Assembly: GCA_019414245.1 (NCBI GenBank)
Contig: DXMK01000017.1
Span: 1 to 64,000, forward strand
Direction of reading: 5' to 3'
Length of the DNA: 64,000 bases
From: Collinsella sp.
GTDB lineage: Bacteria; Actinomycetota; Coriobacteriia; Coriobacteriales; Coriobacteriaceae
The notes under the pieces are model-generated. The model worked only from the letters and a program-made list of their open reading frames with translations, did not search any database and was not told the origin of the DNA. Below are positions 54,258 to 63,916 of this stretch, piece after piece. The position numbers were made by a program, and so were the translations under genes. Position 1 is the stretch's first letter, and every line of letters begins with the position of its first letter.

Positions 54258-54345
54258 TGGTAAAACTCTTGACAGTTTTACCAATAAGGGTTTTTTGATT
54301 GTTGGTTTGACGTTTGGTAAAACGTTTTTAGCAGGTTGTTTACCA
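54258..54345. promoter_or_regulatory. Operator-like elements between glgB and the HAD gene
   Basis: tggtaaaact and agttttacca (54258-54267, 54274-54283) form a perfect 10-bp inverted repeat around cttgac; TTGACA (54269-54274) falls across it. Further on, ttggtaaaacg (54314-54324) and gtttacca (54338-54345) form an imperfect second pair. They lie in the 331-base divergent region, the first site partly over a possible -35 box, as expected for repressor operators. The rest of 54037-54257 shows nothing recognisable. Confidence 0.5.
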
Positions 54346-54367
54346 TTTGACATCGAAAGGTACATTT

Positions 54368-55057
54368 ATGTCCCAGACCGCCGCTCTCAATGTCGCTTTT
54401 ATTTTCGATTGCGACGGCACGCTGGTTAATAGCACCCCCGTTTGGGCCTATGCCCAGCCCGAGTTATTGCACCGCCACGGAGTTGACGTAACGGTCGACG
54501 ATTTTGCCCAGTTTGAGCATTTGTCGCTCGAGGACGAGTGCCAGGCCTACCACGACACCTGGGACATTGGCGCGAATGGCGAAGAGCTGTATCGCGAGCT
54601 GAGCGACATCCTGATCGATGGCTACTCCAAGGTGCCGCCGCGCAAGGGGCTCCTGGCATTTTTAGAGAAGGCGAAGGCGGCGGGCATTGCCATGTGCGTG
54701 GCCACGTCCACGCCGGCCGAGCTGGTGCAGTCTGCTCTCGCTGGTGCCGGGCTCGATGAGTACATGGAGTTTGTGACCACCACGGGTGAGGCGGGACGTT
54801 CCAAACAGTTCCCCGACGTATACGAGCTGGCGCTGCGCCGCCTGGAGGAGCGCCATGAGCACAAGTTTGAGCGCACGTGGGTGTTTGAGGACGCGGTCTT
54901 TGGCCTTAAGAGCTCTGGCGCCGCGCGCTTTAAGCGCGTGGGCATCTATGATCCGCACGGCCGCATGAAGCGCGACGATGTGCGCGCCAACTGCGATATC
55001 TTTATCGACAGCTACGAGGACCTGGATCTGGCCCGCGTGCTTTCGTTTGAGGGCTAG
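54368..55057 (+). CDS. HAD-superfamily phosphatase, beta-phosphoglucomutase-like
   Basis: Cytoplasmic phosphotransferase of 229 residues. Motif I FIFDCDGTLVNS, the helical cap, motif II VATSTPAE, a motif III lysine in GRSKQFPDVYE and motif IV FEDAVFGLKS are all present. GAAAGG precedes the ATG. It is divergent from glgB across operator-like repeats, so a sugar phosphate substrate is plausible but not shown. Confidence 0.8.
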   Translation: MSQTAALNVAFIFDCDGTLVNSTPVWAYAQPELLHRHGVDVTVDDFAQFEHLSLEDECQAYHDTWDIGANGEELYRELSDILIDGYSKVPPRKGLLAFLEKAKAAGIAMCVATSTPAELVQSALAGAGLDEYMEFVTTTGEAGRSKQFPDVYELALRRLEERHEHKFERTWVFEDAVFGLKSSGAARFKRVGIYDPHGRMKRDDVRANCDIFIDSYEDLDLARVLSFEG

Positions 55058-55066
55058 GCGGGGGCT

Positions 55067-55708
55067 GTGGCTTGCAAGGTATTAGTGGTCTGCGGCTCGC
55101 CCGTGGTGGCGAGCGCGGATCTGTTGCGTAGGCTAGCAGGGGAGTGCGACCACGTCATCGCTGTGGACCGCGGCCTGGATGCTCTGCTGGGTGTCGGTTT
55201 GAGCTGCGACGTATATGTGGGGGATGCCGACACGGTGAGCGACGCAGGCCGCGCGCTGGTCGATGCCACCGAAGCATTTGAGGTGGAGCGTCATGACCCC
55301 TACAAGGACTATACCGACCTGGCACTGGCGCTCGATTCCGTCCGACGCCGCTGGCCGGGTGCCGAAGTGGTTGCGACCTGCGCCACTGGCGGCCGTCCTG
55401 ATATGGCGCTATCCGTACTGGGGCTGCTCGCGGGTTACGAGGATGCCCCTGTCTGGATTGTCGAGGACAAGGTGGTCGCTCGCTTCCTTCGCACAGGCGA
55501 ATCGTGGACCATCGAGGGCGCTGAGGGCAAGACATTCTCCATCATCGCCATTGCTCCCAAAACTGAGGTAAGCGAACACGGTCTAGAGTGGGAGCTAGAC
55601 CACAGCCCCCTGAGCCTGTTGGCCGATACGGGTATCAGCAACGTCGTCAGGTCAACAGCCACGATCCAAGTCCACGCCGGCACCGCCATCGCTTACCTAT
55701 ATCAATAG
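55067..55708 (+). CDS. Thiamine pyrophosphokinase
   Basis: Converts thiamine to thiamine diphosphate; 213 residues. VIAVDRGLDALL, DVYVGDADTVSD, KDYTDLALALDS and ATGGRPDMALS match the TPK catalytic region. The GTG start lies 9 bases after the HAD stop with a weak G-rich site, so the two genes are probably cotranscribed. Confidence 0.87.
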   Translation: MACKVLVVCGSPVVASADLLRRLAGECDHVIAVDRGLDALLGVGLSCDVYVGDADTVSDAGRALVDATEAFEVERHDPYKDYTDLALALDSVRRRWPGAEVVATCATGGRPDMALSVLGLLAGYEDAPVWIVEDKVVARFLRTGESWTIEGAEGKTFSIIAIAPKTEVSEHGLEWELDHSPLSLLADTGISNVVRSTATIQVHAGTAIAYLYQ

Positions 55709-55736
55709 GCACTTAAAGCCTGACCCAAAAAAGTCC

Positions 55737-55765
55737 TTGCACGTCGCGCCAACTTCCCCTATAGT
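55737..55765 (+). promoter_or_regulatory. Promoter of tRNA-Ala
   Basis: TTGCAC (55737-55742) and TATAGT (55760-55765) are separated by 17 bases, and the tRNA begins 13 bases after the -10 box. Confidence 0.75.
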
Positions 55766-55778
55766 ATCTCCTCGTCAC

Positions 55779-55854
55779 GGGGGCGTAGCTCAGCTGGGAG
55801 AGCGCTTGACTGGCAGTCAAGAGGTCAGGGGTTCGATCCCCCTCGTCTCCACCA
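55779..55854 (+). tRNA. tRNA-Ala (GGC)
   Basis: A 76-base cloverleaf with encoded CCA. Acceptor gggggcg pairs with cgtctcc through two G-U pairs. D-arm GCTC/GAGC, anticodon stem cttga/tcaag with loop ctggcag (anticodon GGC at 55812-55814) and T-arm aggggttcgatccccct follow. It reads alanine codon GCC. Confidence 0.93.
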
Positions 55855-55864
55855 TCGTGAATGC

Positions 55865-55896
55865 AAAGGTCTTCGGTATTTCGAAGGCCTTTTTTC
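55865..55896 (+). terminator. Terminator after tRNA-Ala
   Basis: aaggtcttcg (55866-55875) pairs with cgaaggcctt (55882-55891) with one G-T pair and a six-base loop; a T-run follows. Confidence 0.85.
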
Positions 55897-56302
55897 ATAT
55901 GAAACACCACACGCCACAAACCCCACCTACGCCAACAAAAAGTTGCACAATTTATTTCCCATGTGTGTACATAGTTTGTTAGACGAACGCGATTACCAGC
56001 ACGCCTCGCTGGTCAATTCGGGCTTCATGAACGTCTCTAATCACCGCTTGCACACCAATAACCTGCGCCAACGTGAACAACATCCCAAAACAACCCCCTT
56101 AAGCACGTCAAATGAACGATATGTTGTCCAACGCAGCCCAAATCAGTTTCGCGACCAGCTTGTGCTAGGATGTCTAACGTTACATGAGTTCAACTGTGCT
56201 CACGGCTCCAGCAAGCCACAAAGCGCAGGGTCGATCGGCATCCGGCCGTAACGGCGGTGTTAGAAAAACCACGAGCTCCAATATCGATTGCCATGCACGA
56301 TT
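55897..56302. other. AT-richer gene-free stretch before the polysaccharide cluster
   Basis: About 400 bases with lower GC than the surroundings. Short frames cross it, but none has a convincing start or product. No repeat or RNA gene is recognised. Confidence 0.4.
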
Positions 56303-56331
56303 TTGCACTTGTTTTTGCGGTTACTTATAAG
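56303..56331 (+). promoter_or_regulatory. Promoter of the polysaccharide operon
   Basis: TTGCAC (56303-56308) and TATAAG (56326-56331) with 17-base spacing, the same -35 as the tRNA-Ala promoter. Transcription from here would give a leader of about 300 bases before the first gene. Confidence 0.6.
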
Positions 56332-56378
56332 TTTGTATTAGACAGTGCAATGAATTGTTACGGCAAACCACAGCAGTC

Positions 56379-56444
56379 CTTCAGCTGGCTGCGTGCGGTC
56401 CAGTTATGAAATCACTTGACTGGCTCGCACGCAGCCAGCTGAGG
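56379..56444 (+). promoter_or_regulatory. Long leader hairpin upstream of loaP
   Basis: tcagctggctgcgtgcg (56381-56397) pairs perfectly with its complement at 56426-56442. Inside, ccagt and actgg extend the stem after a bulge. No T-run follows, so it is not an ordinary terminator. It lies in the transcribed leader of an operon headed by a LoaP-like gene. LoaP-type antiterminators are known to need a leader RNA hairpin, so this is a candidate recognition element. Confidence 0.55.
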
Positions 56445-56639
56445 TTGTAGACATTCTTGCGATACGTGCCTGTGACCTCAGCGCTGCTTGTATACATACC
56501 GTTCACGGTGGGGCAGAGCCATGTGCTTGTCTAACTGGGCTCAGGGTTTGAATATGGAGCGCCTTCGCGCACAAGCGCCCTGACGAAGCCATACCCAAAC
56601 CCCGTGAGCCACACGTAAGACAGCAAGGAGGTGGTGCTC

Positions 56640-57185
56640 GTGTGGTATGTAATCCAGGTCATTAACGGTCGCGAAGACGTAATGCGCGAGCGCATTGAGC
56701 GTATGGTGCCGGCTGGCGCCATGCAGGAGCTCTTTTATCCCCAATTTCAAACCGAGATCAAAGTACACGGCGAATGGGTCAGTACGACCAAGCCGCTCTT
56801 TCCCGGTTATCTTATCTGCGATACGGCAGATCCCCGCACCGTGCAACAGTATCTGCTACGCATGGACGACTTTGCCAGGGTGTTATCCCAGGACGGTCAG
56901 TTTGTGCCGCTGGCAAAAGAAGAGGTCCAACTTATTGGCGGCTTTACGCATAGGGGAGACCGCGTAGTGCCCATGAGCGAGGCCCTAAAAGACGGTGACC
57001 AGGTCGTAGTAACGGCAGGCCCGCTGCTGGGCCACGAAGGCCTTATCAAAACCATTAACAGACGCAAAAGCACTGCTTATCTGGAGCTCGATCTGTGCGG
57101 CCGGCGCGTAACCACCCGCGTTGGCCTTGCCGTTCTTTCAAACGAGCAGCGCGTCATGCGCAACCTTAAAAAGGCGATCGCCTAG
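56640..57185 (+). CDS. loaP: LoaP-like NusG-family transcription antiterminator
   Basis: Specialised NusG paralogue of 181 residues that would ride RNA polymerase through a long polysaccharide operon. It begins WYVIQVINGREDVMRERIERM, has FPGYLICDT near 65 and a C-terminal KOW-like domain (about 125-181; DGDQVVVTAGPLLGHEGLIK). AAGGAGG (56625-56631) lies 8 bases before the GTG at 56640; two GTGs at 56631 and 56634 are in frame but too close. As first gene of a capsule/EPS cluster it fits the known LoaP context. Confidence 0.82.
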   Translation: MWYVIQVINGREDVMRERIERMVPAGAMQELFYPQFQTEIKVHGEWVSTTKPLFPGYLICDTADPRTVQQYLLRMDDFARVLSQDGQFVPLAKEEVQLIGGFTHRGDRVVPMSEALKDGDQVVVTAGPLLGHEGLIKTINRRKSTAYLELDLCGRRVTTRVGLAVLSNEQRVMRNLKKAIA

Positions 57186-57236
57186 CTGCAGACGGTCGCT
57201 ACACAGAATAGGGAGGATCCCCGACCCGGGGACGAA

Positions 57237-58001
57237 GTGTTGGAAGAGAACGTGTCGGATAAAACTCAATATACAACGGATGCGCCCGTGGGGGCGGCGC
57301 TCATTGCTCAGGCCATGGACCGACGCGAGGGCGTCGGCCGTTACAAGGCCATGCAATCCATCGTGGACTGGGATCGTTCGCGCCTGGCCTACCGCACCGT
57401 TAAGCGCGAGTTCGACATCGTGTTCAGCGGCTGCGTGCTGGCTGTCATCGCCGTACCCAGCCTTGTGCTCGCCGCGGCCATCCGCCTGGAGAGCGAGGGC
57501 AACCCGTTCTACAGCCAGATCCGCGTGGGCCAGACCCGCCCCGACGGCAGCCTGTCCACCTTCCGCATGTGGAAGTTCCGAAGCATGTACAAGGACGCCG
57601 ACGAGCGCCTCTCCGAGCTCAGGGAGCAGAACGAGATCGCCGGCGCCATGTTCAAGATGAGGGAAGACCCGCGCGTCACCAAGATCGGAAAGTTCATCCG
57701 CAAGCACTCCATTGACGAGTTCCCACAGTTCCTGAACGTGTTCCTGGGCCAGATGTCCGTCGTCGGCCCGCGCCCGCCGCTGCCGAATGAGGTAGCTGAG
57801 TACACCGAATACGACCTGCAGAGGCTAGCAGTGAAACCAGGTATTACGGGGCTCTGGCAGGTTACGGAGCGCAACTCCACCGGTTTCGACGGCATGGTCC
57901 GCCGGGACCTCGAATACATAGCCAAGCGCGGAGTCATCACGGACTTCAAGATCATCCTCCTAACGGTTCTGGAGGTCTTTAACGGGAGCGATGCGTACTA
58001 A
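57237..58001 (+). CDS. Undecaprenyl-phosphate sugar phosphotransferase (priming glycosyltransferase)
   Basis: Bacterial sugar transferase that loads the first sugar-1-phosphate on undecaprenyl phosphate; 254 residues. One hydrophobic segment lies near 65-85. FRMWKFRSMYKDADERL, VTKIGKFIRKHSIDEFPQFLNV and GQMSVVGPRPPLPNEV are diagnostic, and VKPGITGLWQV closes the domain. It lacks the multi-spanning N-domain of WbaP-like enzymes. The GTG at 57237 is weakly supported; GTG 57252 with GGAAGAG upstream is an alternative. Confidence 0.88.
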   Translation: MLEENVSDKTQYTTDAPVGAALIAQAMDRREGVGRYKAMQSIVDWDRSRLAYRTVKREFDIVFSGCVLAVIAVPSLVLAAAIRLESEGNPFYSQIRVGQTRPDGSLSTFRMWKFRSMYKDADERLSELREQNEIAGAMFKMREDPRVTKIGKFIRKHSIDEFPQFLNVFLGQMSVVGPRPPLPNEVAEYTEYDLQRLAVKPGITGLWQVTERNSTGFDGMVRRDLEYIAKRGVITDFKIILLTVLEVFNGSDAY

Positions 58002-59167
58002 TGCAGCATGTTTTCATCATCGGATCCAAGGGGATTCCGGCAAACTACGGCGGCTACGAGACGTTCGTGGAGAAGCTGACCGAGAATCAGGTTTCGCCTG
58101 ACATCAAATATCACGTGGCGTGCGCCGTGGATTCCGCCGAGCAAGTCGGCGAGTTCGAGCACAACGGGGCGCACTGCTTCAACGTGCTGCGCAGGCCCGT
58201 CGGTGCCGCGAGGGCGATCTTCTACGACATCGACGCCATCAAGTGGTGCATCGCCTACATCAAGGAGAATCGAGTCCAGCACCCCATCGTCTACGTGCTG
58301 GCCTGTCGCATCGGGCCGTTCTTCGGCAGGTACGTGAACAGGATCCACGCCCTTGGCGGCAAGGTCCTCGTGAATCCCGACGGGCACGAGTGGATGCGCG
58401 CCAAGTGGAGTGCGCCCGTCCGCAAGTACTGGAAGGTCTCGGAGCGCGGGATGGTCAAGCACGCCGACCTGATGGTGTGCGACTCCAAGAACATCGAGAA
58501 GTACATTCGAGGGGAGTATGCCGACCTGGACCCCGAGACGACCTTCATCGCCTACGGGGCCGACATCAAGCGTTCCTTGCTCGCGGACGACGACCCCAAG
58601 TTCACGGGATGGCTCTCCGAGAAGGGCCTCGAGCCCTTCGGCTACTACCTGGTCGTGGGACGTTTCGTGCCCGAGAACAACTACGAGACCATGATCCGGG
58701 AGTTCATGGCTTCCGACTCCAAGCGGGATTTCGCGCTCGTGACGGGAGTGGACGACTCCTTCCTCGCAGAGCTCGAGCGGAAGACGCACTTCAAGTCCGA
58801 CCCACGCATCAAGTTCGTGGGAACCGTCTACGACCAGGAGCTCCTAAAGAAGATTCGTGAGCAGGCTTACGGCTACTTCCACGGCCATGAGGTCGGGGGC
58901 ACCAACCCGAGCCTCCTGGAGGCGCTGGCATCTACGCGTCTTAACCTCCTTCTCGACGTCGGCTTCAACCGCGAGGTCGCCGAGGATTCCGCTCTGTATT
59001 GGGGCAAGAAGTCCGGAGACTTGGCTGAACTTATTAACCGTGCTGACGCGATGGACTTGAAGTCGATCGAGGAGTTCGATGCGGCCTCGACTTCCGTTAT
59101 TCGCGACCGGTATTCGTGGCGGTCCATCACCGACAGCTATGAAAACCTTTTCCTCGGAAGGCAATAG
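58001..59167 (+). CDS. Glycosyltransferase with DUF1972 domain, rhamnosyltransferase-like
   Basis: GT4-like enzyme of 388 residues. The N-terminal [22 protein letters not shown] is the DUF1972 signature found in Cps2T/WchF-type beta-1,4-rhamnosyltransferases. The C-terminal half has [15 protein letters not shown] and [18 protein letters not shown] with the conserved Glu. It shares one base with the previous stop (TAATG). With dTDP-rhamnose genes following, rhamnosyl transfer to the lipid-linked sugar is likely. Confidence 0.85.
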   Translation: MQHVFIIGSKGIPANYGGYETFVEKLTENQVSPDIKYHVACAVDSAEQVGEFEHNGAHCFNVLRRPVGAARAIFYDIDAIKWCIAYIKENRVQHPIVYVLACRIGPFFGRYVNRIHALGGKVLVNPDGHEWMRAKWSAPVRKYWKVSERGMVKHADLMVCDSKNIEKYIRGEYADLDPETTFIAYGADIKRSLLADDDPKFTGWLSEKGLEPFGYYLVVGRFVPENNYETMIREFMASDSKRDFALVTGVDDSFLAELERKTHFKSDPRIKFVGTVYDQELLKKIREQAYGYFHGHEVGGTNPSLLEALASTRLNLLLDVGFNREVAEDSALYWGKKSGDLAELINRADAMDLKSIEEFDAASTSVIRDRYSWRSITDSYENLFLGRQ

Positions 59168-59171
59168 CGCT

Positions 59172-60071
59172 ATGAAAGGCATCATCCTCGCCGGCGGGTC
59201 CGGCACCCGCCTGTACCCGCTCACGCTCGTGACCTCCAAGCAGCTGCTGCCGGTCTACGACAAGCCCATGATCTACTACCCGCTCAGCACCCTCATGCTG
59301 GCGGGCATCCGGGACATCCTGGTCATCTCCACGCCGACCGACCTGCCCAACTTCGAGCGCCTGCTCGGGGACGGCTCGCGCTACGGCGTGAACCTGTCCT
59401 ACGCCGAGCAGCCGAGCCCGGACGGCCTGGCGCAGGCCTTCACCATCGGCGAGGACTTCATTAACGGCGAGCCGTGCGCGCTGGTGCTCGGCGACAACAT
59501 CTTCTACGGAAACGGCCTGTCGCGCCACCTGACGCGCGCCGTCCAGAACGCCGAGTCGGGCCGCGCCACGGTCTTCGGCTACCACGTGGACGACCCCGAG
59601 CGCTTCGGCGTCGTGGAATTCGATGCGCAGGGCCGTGCCGTCTCCATCGAGGAGAAGCCAGCCGAGCCCAAGAGCTCCTACGCCGTCACCGGCCTGTACT
59701 TCTACCCGGGCGACGTGGCAGCCAAGGCGCATAAGGTCAAGCCGTCGGCCCGCGGCGAGCTGGAGATCACCACGCTCAACCAGATGTACCTGGAGGAGGG
59801 GACGCTGTCCGTCGTCACCCTCGGCCGCGGCTACGCGTGGCTCGACACCGGCACCATGGAGAGCCTGCACGAGGCCGCGGAGTTCGTCCGCGCCGTGGAG
59901 CACTCCCAGGACCTGCCCGTGTCCGTGCCCGAGGAGATCGCCTGGGAGAACGGCTGGATCACGACCGCCGAGCTGGAGGAGGCCGCGAAGGCCTACGGCA
60001 AGTCGGTCTACGGCCAGCACCTCAAGAAGGTCGCCGCCGGCGAGATCGTCAACAGCCCGCGCGAGTACTAG
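59172..60071 (+). CDS. rfbA: Glucose-1-phosphate thymidylyltransferase
   Basis: First step of dTDP-L-rhamnose synthesis; 299 residues. [41 protein letters not shown] and EEKPAEPKS are present, and the C-terminus ends in the usual short helix. The start at 59172 matches the conserved MKGIILAGG; the frame is open upstream. Confidence 0.95.
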   Translation: MKGIILAGGSGTRLYPLTLVTSKQLLPVYDKPMIYYPLSTLMLAGIRDILVISTPTDLPNFERLLGDGSRYGVNLSYAEQPSPDGLAQAFTIGEDFINGEPCALVLGDNIFYGNGLSRHLTRAVQNAESGRATVFGYHVDDPERFGVVEFDAQGRAVSIEEKPAEPKSSYAVTGLYFYPGDVAAKAHKVKPSARGELEITTLNQMYLEEGTLSVVTLGRGYAWLDTGTMESLHEAAEFVRAVEHSQDLPVSVPEEIAWENGWITTAELEEAAKAYGKSVYGQHLKKVAAGEIVNSPREY

Positions 60072-60078
60072 GAATTGA

Positions 60079-61113
<1,035 letters not shown>

Positions 61114-61127
61114 GAGGGGAGAGAGAC

Positions 61128-62624
61128 ATGGCAGACATCGCATTCGAGAAGGACCTCTCCGTCGCCGAGACCGGCATCGAGGGCCTCAAGGTCGTCGACC
61201 TCGCCGTCCACGGCGACTCGCGCGGCTGGTTCAAGGAGAACTGGCAGCGCGCCAAGATGTGCGCCCTGGGCATCCCGGACCTCCGCGTCGTCCAGAACAA
61301 CGTCTCCTACAACGACAGCCGCGGCGTCACCCGCGGCATCCACGCCGAGCCCTGGGACAAGTTCATCTCCGTGGCCCGCGGCTCGGTCTTCGGCGCCTGG
61401 GTCGACCTGCGCGAGGGCAGCGCCACCTACGGCAAGGTGTTCACCTGCACCCTGGACCCGAGCAAGGCCATCTACGTCCCGCGCGGCGTGGGCAACTCCT
61501 TCCAGGCCCTGGAGGACGGCACCGCCTACACCTACCTGGTGGACGCCCACTGGTCGCTGGAGCTGAAGAGGACCTACACCTTCGTGAACCTCGCCGACCC
61601 CGAGCTCGCCATCGAGTGGCCGATCCCGCTGGACCAGGCCACCGTCTCCGAGGCCGACCTCAACCACCCGATGCTGAAGGACGTCGTACCCATGGCGCCG
61701 AAGCGCACCCTCGTCACCGGCTGCGACGGCCAGCTGGGCCGCGCGGTCCGCGCGCTCGCCGAGGAGCGCGGGGTCGCCAAGGACTTCGACTTCTGCGACA
61801 TCGACACCTTCGACATGTCCGACCCGGAGGCCTATTCGCAGTACGACTGGTCGCTCTACGGCACCGTGATCAACTGCGGCGCCTACACCGCGGTGGACAG
61901 GGCCGAGACCCCCGAGGGCCGCGTGACCGCCTGGAAGGCCAACGCGACGGGGCCGGCGCTTCTCGCCCGCGCCTGCGCCGGGCACGGGGTCACCCTGGTC
62001 CACGTGTCCTCCGACTACGTCTTCGACGGCACCGCCGAGGTGCACGACGAGGAGGAGCCCCTCAGCCCGCTCTCCGTCTACGGCCAGACCAAGGCCGCCG
62101 GCGACATCGCCGTGGCGGGGTGCCCGCGCCACTACATCATGCGCAGCTCCTGGGTCATCGGCGAGGGGCACAACTTCGTGAAGACCATGAAGGGCCTGTC
62201 CGACCGCGTCGCCGACCCCGACGACAAACTCACGCAGGTCACGGTCGTCGACGACCAGCTGGGCCGCCTGACCTTCACGCGCGACATGGCCGCCGCCATC
62301 TTCCACGTGCTGGGGACGCACGCCCCCTACGGCACCTATAACTGCACCGGCTCCGGTGCGGTCAAGTCCTGGGCGGATATCGCCCGCGCCGTCTTCGAGG
62401 CAGCCAACGGCAACGGGGACAGGGTCGTGCCGGTATCGACCGCCGACTACTACGCGAGCGCCGAGGGCCCCGTCGCCCCGCGCCCGGTCCACTCCGCGCT
62501 CGACCTGTCCAGGCTCGAGGCCGCCGGCTTCCACATGCCCGACTGGGAGGAAGGGCTGGGGGAGTATGTTGGCTCGGATGGCAACAGCGTCGCTCAATCA
62601 TCTATGGGGATAGAAGCCGTATGA
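61128..62624 (+). CDS. rfbCD: Fused RfbC-RfbD: dTDP-4-dehydrorhamnose 3,5-epimerase and reductase
   Basis: A 498-residue bifunctional enzyme completing dTDP-L-rhamnose. Residues 1 to about 190 form the cupin epimerase (DSRGWFKENWQR, NNVSYNDSRGVTRGIHAE with the catalytic His, IYVPRGVGNSFQAL). From about 195 the reductase begins with LVTGCDGQLGRAV and has VHVSSDYVFDGTAE and YGQTKAAGD (active Tyr/Lys). The frame is continuous with no internal ribosome site. GGAGGGGAGAG precedes the ATG. Confidence 0.93.
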   Translation: MADIAFEKDLSVAETGIEGLKVVDLAVHGDSRGWFKENWQRAKMCALGIPDLRVVQNNVSYNDSRGVTRGIHAEPWDKFISVARGSVFGAWVDLREGSATYGKVFTCTLDPSKAIYVPRGVGNSFQALEDGTAYTYLVDAHWSLELKRTYTFVNLADPELAIEWPIPLDQATVSEADLNHPMLKDVVPMAPKRTLVTGCDGQLGRAVRALAEERGVAKDFDFCDIDTFDMSDPEAYSQYDWSLYGTVINCGAYTAVDRAETPEGRVTAWKANATGPALLARACAGHGVTLVHVSSDYVFDGTAEVHDEEEPLSPLSVYGQTKAAGDIAVAGCPRHYIMRSSWVIGEGHNFVKTMKGLSDRVADPDDKLTQVTVVDDQLGRLTFTRDMAAAIFHVLGTHAPYGTYNCTGSGAVKSWADIARAVFEAANGNGDRVVPVSTADYYASAEGPVAPRPVHSALDLSRLEAAGFHMPDWEEGLGEYVGSDGNSVAQSSMGIEAV

Positions 62625-63916
62625 GTGTCAAACTTTCCTCATTGTTTACGAATTCTGATGGACATGGGATTGGCAAGAGCAATTTCGTACCTACAAAAAC
62701 CTGTAGGCTCTTTACCAATTTACTGCTTTTCTTCATTTGCGGAAATGTTGCGCTTGATTTCTTTTCAGGATTATTCGGCATAAGCTCGTTTTCCCAAATT
62801 GTCCGAATGACTTTCTTTGCCTTGTTGTTATATATAGAACTTCGTCTTGACCCTAAAGGATTTTGTATACTGTTTCTTGCTTTAACGTCGATTGTAATTC
62901 AATCTGTGTTATTGCAGGCGTTTAGCACGGAAGGCATGACAGCGTCTACATTACTTTATGACATAAGCATCGGTATTAAACTAATAATTTGTTTTGCAGT
63001 TTTCTTTGCTTCAAAAAGTTTGATTCGCTGCAAAGCGTTGTCTATTAATCAAGTCAAAAAAGCAATATCTATCGCTGCAATTTATGTTCCGATTCTATAT
63101 TTGGGATCGATTGCTTTGGGACTTGGGGCATCAAGCTATTGGGATGGCTCTGGCTATAAAAGCGTCTTCTCTTCTCTTAACAGCATCAATGTTTCTATGA
63201 TTGTGCTTTTTGCTTATTCGGCTGAAGCTGTATTTATACAGAAAAAGTCTCTTTGGATTATCCCAATGGGGTTAAATCTAATTTCATTATTATTGCTTGG
63301 CACAAAGGCGGGATATCTATTCGCCTTTTTCATAGTGATGTATTACTTATTAATTCCCCCTGAAACTAGGTTGAGAAATGCCGTGATCGGAATTCTCGTT
63401 TTTGCTGGCCTGCTATTCGCCTTCAATAACGTAACCTTTCTAAATGAAATGCTTGAAAAGGTATCTGTTCGCCAAACTTACCTTTTCGAGAATCGTTCAT
63501 TAATTGACTACCTCACAAGTGGACGAACCTGGATGCTGGCTGAAGCAACCAATCTATTTATTGCAAGCAATAATCCTCTGGGTTTCTTAATCGGCAATGG
63601 TTACTATCGTTTTCACCATGATTTAGCAATATCAAGTGGCTATTTATTAACTGCAAACGTTAGACCGATCGAATTTGATTGGGCTGATTTATTTTTTTCC
63701 TATGGGGCCTTTGCCTTTATCTGTGTATATGCCTTTTTGTTTAAACAGCTGCGTCTGTCTTGGCGAACAAGAAACGAAGGACATTTTCAATTTATAGCTT
63801 TACTTGGAATGCTTGCGTTTAGCTGTGTTGGTGGTCATGTCTTTTTTGAAGCAATTTCTTCAGTAACGTTGGGTTCCGTTTTGGCCTGCATCTATGGGGA
63901 TAGTAATGGACGATAA
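62621..63916 (+). CDS. Polytopic membrane protein, probable polysaccharide polymerase (Wzy-like)
   Basis: A 431-residue protein with about ten hydrophobic segments and an extracytoplasmic loop near 275-340, as in O-antigen polymerases. No sequence motif proves the call. It is AT-rich with codons such as tta, att and ttt, in sharp contrast to the GC-rich rfb genes just upstream. It starts with an ATGA overlap on rfbCD. A flippase or acyl-carrier role cannot be excluded. Confidence 0.65.
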   Translation: MSVKLSSLFTNSDGHGIGKSNFVPTKTCRLFTNLLLFFICGNVALDFFSGLFGISSFSQIVRMTFFALLLYIELRLDPKGFCILFLALTSIVIQSVLLQAFSTEGMTASTLLYDISIGIKLIICFAVFFASKSLIRCKALSINQVKKAISIAAIYVPILYLGSIALGLGASSYWDGSGYKSVFSSLNSINVSMIVLFAYSAEAVFIQKKSLWIIPMGLNLISLLLLGTKAGYLFAFFIVMYYLLIPPETRLRNAVIGILVFAGLLFAFNNVTFLNEMLEKVSVRQTYLFENRSLIDYLTSGRTWMLAEATNLFIASNNPLGFLIGNGYYRFHHDLAISSGYLLTANVRPIEFDWADLFFSYGAFAFICVYAFLFKQLRLSWRTRNEGHFQFIALLGMLAFSCVGGHVFFEAISSVTLGSVLACIYGDSNGR

